The position numbers and the translations under genes are program-made. The notes beneath the pieces were generated by a model. That model had not been told where the DNA came from and did not search any database. It worked only from the letters and a program-made list of their open reading frames with translations. Below, in pieces: positions 23,343-26,170 of a stretch of DNA of 26,170 bases (positions are counted from its first letter, which is position 1; each line of letters begins with the position of its first letter). Source of the DNA: CAYTET01 sp964436975 (GTDB taxonomy: Bacteria; Bacillota_I; Bacilli_A; Erysipelotrichales; Erysipelotrichaceae); NCBI GenBank assembly GCA_964436975.1, contig CAYTET010000025.1, forward strand, positions 1-26,170, in the 5' to 3' direction.

Positions 23343-24350
23343 CTATTCCCCAAATTCTATATAATACTGAAATTTTCTCCTATTCTCTTGTTCGACTTTC
23401 CCACAAAAAGAATTATTGCTCTTTAATTTAAATTTCCCTATTGCTGCATCAATCTGCATTGCTTCCTGCATTTTTACGATGCTTGCGCTGTTATAGTTAA
23501 GATAGATTTCTTTACTGGAAATCGGATTATTACTATCCATTCGCATATTGATTAAAGAAAGGATATCTTCGTCTTTAGCAAAGTATTTTAGTTCTGGTCT
23601 TACCGGATTGTTGTTACCCTGCATTCTCAATTCTGATCCAATCTTTACTACTTGAAGTTCTTTCTTATCAAACCCGGCATCAATCTTGCCGCTCATTTTG
23701 TTTTGTTCCAATGAAAGACTAGAGTCTCCTTTCATTGCCGCTGAAAATGTTTTAGTCTGCTCTTCCATAATTGTTACTTTAAAATACTTGGCACCTAAAG
23801 CGTGGGCAATGGTGTTTAATTCTGTAAGGCGCTGTTTCTCTTCATAGGCAAAATAATCACTGTATTCTACATAACGATTAGTCTGAAAAGGCGTTAAATA
23901 ATATAGGGACTCAATTACATTGGGATAAAAATTAATATTAAAGTTTTTGACTTGTTTTTTATAAATAGTCAGTACCGAAGCCCCTGCAATTTTATCAAAG
24001 AAGCCAATGGATCCTTCACATGCTTCATTTTCCATGTGCTGTTTATCATACTCAACTACTCTTACCATTTCCGGTATCGTATACTCATTATTATTCAGAT
24101 TCTCAAGATAAATTGGGCTTAATCGCTTTTTATCAGCTGCAACTATAGCTTCGTGTATCTTTTTAATTACTTTTGAACTGCCATCTTTAATTGCATCATA
24201 TGCATCGCCCGATTTGTCTATAGCATCTTTTCCAAATTCAGTGGCCTTATCAACAATCTTTGAGCTGATATCTTTAACTGCCGTAAATGCATCCCCCGCA
24301 AACTTGCCACCTTTCTTGCTTATGTCGTTTTTATTTTCGTTATCTGTCAT
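23343..24350 (-). CDS. Unknown protein with repetitive amphipathic N-terminus
   Basis: I do not recognise this family. An ATG at 24365 opens the frame, but GGGGG is placed eight bases before the ATG at 24350 (335 residues, starting MTDNENKND). Residues about 15-65 are a run of amphipathic helical repeats with recurring K-D-I/A spacing (AFTAVKDISSKIVDKATEFGKDAIDKSGDAYDAIKDG), like LEA or apolipoprotein 11-residue repeats. A mixed alpha/beta domain follows with LYYLTPFQTNRYVEYSDYF and IAHALGAKYFKVTIMEE, ending KFQYYIEFGE. There is no signal peptide or true membrane segment. Its start overlaps the stop of the small gene before it by eleven bases. Membrane-surface binding by the N-terminus is plausible but unproven. 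Confidence 0.68.
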   Translation of the reverse strand: MTDNENKNDISKKGGKFAGDAFTAVKDISSKIVDKATEFGKDAIDKSGDAYDAIKDGSSKVIKKIHEAIVAADKKRLSPIYLENLNNNEYTIPEMVRVVEYDKQHMENEACEGSIGFFDKIAGASVLTIYKKQVKNFNINFYPNVIESLYYLTPFQTNRYVEYSDYFAYEEKQRLTELNTIAHALGAKYFKVTIMEEQTKTFSAAMKGDSSLSLEQNKMSGKIDAGFDKKELQVVKIGSELRMQGNNNPVRPELKYFAKDEDILSLINMRMDSNNPISSKEIYLNYNSASIVKMQEAMQIDAAIGKFKLKSNNSFCGKVEQENRRKFQYYIEFGE

Positions 24351-24640
24351 CTTTGTTTCCCCCATTGAGATGCCTGATGGTTCTATTTAGTCCTTCACCG
24401 ACATTGTCATCAATCTCGAGCATCATAGAGATGCTTATATTATCGTCTGGCAGTGAATCTCTCTTATCTGATAATACCATAAAAGTGTAGCCGCCGTTTA
24501 TCCAAGCCGGCAATAAAACATAAAAACTATATTTGAGAAGGGGTTTGCGGTTGCCTTCTTTTTCAAGCGCACAAAAAGTTTGCAGCACTGATAATCTGGC
24601 ACCTCTCTATTCTGTCTATGACCTGTTCTTTATTGTTCAT
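24340..24640 (-). pseudogene. Small gene of about 100 codons, apparently frameshifted
   Basis: An ATG at 24640 overlaps the stop of the DUF5063-like gene (ATGAACAATAA) and encodes MNNKEQVIDRIERCQII before running to a stop at 24563. The +1 frame takes over near 24590 with SVLQTFCALEKEGNRKPLL and continues to TAA at 24340, which overlaps the next gene's ATG in the same eleven-base pattern (ATGACAGATAA). Joined, they make one credible protein of about 100 residues with a middle segment KYSFYVLLPAWINGGYTF. One surplus base around 24590-24605 would explain it. The alternative is a separate 82-residue gene from a GTG at 24588, eleven bases after an AGAGGTG. Function unknown. Confidence 0.5.
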
Positions 24641-25088
24641 CAGGTCTGTCACACCGTGTTTTATGCAGGTCCCGCAGTATATCAACAACATGCAGACCCC
24701 AGTGATTATCCAGACCCCACTTCCAAAGCCAGACCGCATTGTCAATCCGGCCTTGTTCGTATGATGTGATTCCTTCCTGCAGATCCAGACAGATATCGTT
24801 TAAATCGTCCTGAATCCCGCAGCATACGGGTTCTTCACAGGTGAAAGGATCAAATACTTCCCAATAGCACTTATAATTATCCGCAATTTTCATCCTGATG
24901 GGCTTTTCATTAGATGATGCTTCTTCATCACTGTCATCTGGCTCGGTTTGAGGCAGCGAAAGACAAAGAGCGTAAATCTCCATCAGAGATACCATCAGCA
25001 TTTCTGCTTTTGTGTACTCAATCGTAATGTCACTCACTGCCAGGCAAAACTTCCTGGCCATAGTGTAGAATTCTTCTGCTTTACTCAT
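24630..25088 (-). CDS. DUF5063-like protein
   Basis: AAGGAGAG lies six bases before the ATG at 25088, so I use that rather than an upstream ATG at 25109; the protein is 152 residues starting MSKAEEFYTMARKFC. The N-terminal half is helical, followed by an acidic loop (EPDDSDEEASSNEK). The C-terminal half has YWEVFDPFTCEEPVCCGIQDDLNDICLDLQEG and AVWLWKWGLDNHWGLHVVDILRDLH, the recognisable core of DUF5063. These are small soluble proteins of unknown function, commonly beside other hypothetical genes. Its stop overlaps the start of the next small gene, implying coupled translation, and it lies 47 bases below the VOC gene. Confidence 0.78.
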   Translation of the reverse strand: MSKAEEFYTMARKFCLAVSDITIEYTKAEMLMVSLMEIYALCLSLPQTEPDDSDEEASSNEKPIRMKIADNYKCYWEVFDPFTCEEPVCCGIQDDLNDICLDLQEGITSYEQGRIDNAVWLWKWGLDNHWGLHVVDILRDLHKTRCDRPDEQ

Positions 25089-25135
25089 TGCCAGCTCTCC
25101 TTGTCTCATGATGCCGTTTATCTGCCATTCAGCTG

Positions 25136-25594
25136 TTACCGCAGGCAGTCCACAACAAAGTCCAGCGGCACATCCATCCGCTGAGCCGTCTGCTCAGCTG
25201 TCATGCCGCTGTCGGCAAACCGCTTGCAGACAGCCCTCATATTTTCACCAACCTCAATAATATGTCTGTCAGGATCATAGAAACGGACCACCCGCTGGCC
25301 CCAGGCATGCTCTTTGACCGGATGAACGTATTCAACCTCACAGCGGTTCAGCTGATTGATAAACCGATCAAAATCATCTTCTTCAAAGTAGATTTCGGCA
25401 TCATTGCCGCCAAATGCAATATCCTGGTAATCAATGAATTCTTTATATGTTTCCGCTGTCTGCAAAACCAGTCCGCCGGTCAGGGTTTTGCTGGCTCCAA
25501 AATCGGTGATGACCCGCAGTCCTAAAACCGACCGGTAGAATTCAACCGCCCGGTCCATATCGGCAACAACAAGCAGGGTATTTTTAAACTCCAT
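25136..25594 (-). CDS. VOC-family (glyoxalase/bleomycin resistance-like) protein
   Basis: A GTG at 25600 opens the frame, but AAGAAAGG is eight bases before the ATG at 25594 (152 residues). Two beta-alpha-beta-beta-beta modules of the vicinal oxygen chelate fold are visible: NTLLVVADMDRAVEFYRSVLGLRV at the start and FDRFINQLNRCEVEYVHPVKEHAWGQRVVRFYDPDRHIIEVGE later, the final Glu being the usual metal ligand. Residues after about 118 form an extra helical tail (MTAEQTAQRMDVPLDFVVDCLR) that resembles a helix-turn-helix and is seen in one subgroup of the family. The substrate cannot be deduced. It lies 23 bases below the GNAT gene on the same strand. Confidence 0.88.
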   Translation of the reverse strand: MEFKNTLLVVADMDRAVEFYRSVLGLRVITDFGASKTLTGGLVLQTAETYKEFIDYQDIAFGGNDAEIYFEEDDFDRFINQLNRCEVEYVHPVKEHAWGQRVVRFYDPDRHIIEVGENMRAVCKRFADSGMTAEQTAQRMDVPLDFVVDCLR

Positions 25595-25617
25595 GTTCAC
25601 GGCCTTTCTTAACCGGT

Positions 25618-26070
25618 TTACCCGTTAGACTCAGCGCACGGTAAACCTGGTCCATTCGATGTGATTATACTGCATGACATCAGTGGCTTTTTCATTCCCC
25701 GTTTTTCATAAAAGGGAATTGCCTTGTCATTGGCTATCAGATAGACCGCAATATCCCTGCGGCCCCCGGCTGCCGTATGGGCGGCTGTAATCAGCCGGCT
25801 GCCGATGCCCTGCTTTTCATATGCTCTGGCTACGCCCAGATCAGTGATATACAGCCAGTAGGCAAAGTCGGTCAGGCCAAACAGTACCCCGACAATCAGA
25901 TTGTTTTCATTGCGGGCGACCAGACTAAGGGAAGTGTTGTTCACCAGCTTTTCAATTCTTTCTTCAAAGCGCTCTTTGGGATACTGACTGCCCAGATCTG
26001 TTCTTTTCAAGAAAGCAATATACTCTGCGGCTGACAGGCGCTCATTGTTAACTGTTATTTTATCGGCCAT
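25618..26070 (-). CDS. GNAT-family N-acetyltransferase
   Basis: 150 residues. Motif A for acetyl-CoA pyrophosphate binding is ITDLGVARAYEKQGIGSRLI, with Q87-G88-I89-G90 in the R/Q-x-x-G-x-G/A loop; motif B is YLIANDKAIPFYEKRGM near 118-134. The size and layout fit single-domain GNATs of the aminoglycoside/ribosomal-protein type, but the acceptor cannot be predicted. GAAGAGG is a few bases ahead of the ATG and partly overlaps the stop region of the preceding gene, five bases upstream, so the two are likely coupled. The C-terminal tail after residue 135 (SCSIITSNGPGLPCAES) looks non-conserved. Confidence 0.88.
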   Translation of the reverse strand: MADKITVNNERLSAAEYIAFLKRTDLGSQYPKERFEERIEKLVNNTSLSLVARNENNLIVGVLFGLTDFAYWLYITDLGVARAYEKQGIGSRLITAAHTAAGGRRDIAVYLIANDKAIPFYEKRGMKKPLMSCSIITSNGPGLPCAESNG

Positions 26071-26075
26071 CCTTT

Positions 26076-26170
26076 TTACCTCTTCCTGACCTTTTCTTCA
26101 GATTCAAAATTATCCCGGGCGGCGGGGTTGTTTTTAAACAGGGCTTCAATAAGGGCACAGTTATGAAATT
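26076..26170 (-). CDS. C-terminal fragment of an unidentified protein
   Basis: An open frame enters from the right edge on the minus strand and gives 30 residues, FHNCALIEALFKNNPAARDNFESE then EKVRKR, before TAA at 26078-26076. The next gene starts five bases later with its Shine-Dalgarno inside this coding end, which supports a real gene and a shared transcript. Too little is visible for a family call. Confidence 0.5.
   Translation of the reverse strand, partial: FHNCALIEALFKNNPAARDNFESEEKVRKR

Noticed and set aside
24563..24745. 60-codon minus-strand frame overlapping the end of the DUF5063-like gene
   Set aside because: The upstream part is out-of-frame inside the DUF5063 coding region; only its last 25 codons from the ATG at 24640 seem meaningful, and these are described as the start of the frameshifted gene.

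Overview
The window looks like a chromosomal segment of a Gram-positive, probably gut-associated and fermentative member of the Bacillota. The support is a class B sortase, two DeoR-type sugar regulators, a mannose-family PTS, a lipoprotein-type solute-binding protein, cre-like sites, a GlpA-like/DUF1667 redox cluster, AGGAGG-type ribosome binding sites and moderate GC. I cannot name the genus; Erysipelotrichia or Clostridia would both fit. Nearly all genes are on the minus strand. I see no tRNA, rRNA, CRISPR array, insertion sequence or phage gene.

Layout, left to right. (1) 1-113: C-terminal tail of a plus-strand gene, possibly a PTS EIIA domain. (2) 143-3081, minus: DeoR regulator, FruK/LacC-type sugar-phosphate kinase, AbrB-type membrane protein. 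(3) 3243-7734, minus: mannose-family PTS EIIB-EIIC-EIID behind a near-consensus promoter, then a ceramidase-N-domain-like protein and a degenerate M28-like membrane protein. No EIIA is present in this unit. (4) 8110-15771, minus, with a divergent DeoR gene (16145-16921, plus): solute-binding lipoprotein, ABC ATPase, two ABC permeases, a DUF4870-like membrane protein, a PhnP-like cyclic phosphodiesterase, an OPA-type organophosphate antiporter and an alkaline-phosphatase-superfamily phosphoesterase, ending at a strong terminator. The 373-base divergent promoter region carries three copies of a GCTAATATG element and a cre-like site. (5) 16961-18136, minus: two proteins I do not recognise. (6) 18269-19093, plus: class B sortase, possibly leaderless, with a strong terminator. 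(7) 19143-22583, minus: small Cys-containing protein, GlpA-like FAD/[2Fe-2S] dehydrogenase, second FAD/NAD oxidoreductase, DUF1667 protein. (8) 22752-23174, plus: DUF5684-like membrane protein with no ordinary start codon at the right distance from its Shine-Dalgarno. (9) 23343-26170, minus: partial gene, GNAT, VOC protein, then a tightly coupled set of a DUF5063-like protein, a small apparently frameshifted gene, and an unfamiliar protein with a repetitive amphipathic N-terminus.

How the genes may work together (inference): region 4 reads as an uptake-and-hydrolysis system for a phosphorylated or phosphodiester substrate, controlled by its own DeoR repressor and by catabolite repression. Region 7 could oxidise glycerol 3-phosphate or a related polyol phosphate. 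Regions 2 and 3 could form a ketose pathway in which the PTS makes a 1-phosphate that the FruK-like kinase phosphorylates again. The substrate is not proven for any of these.
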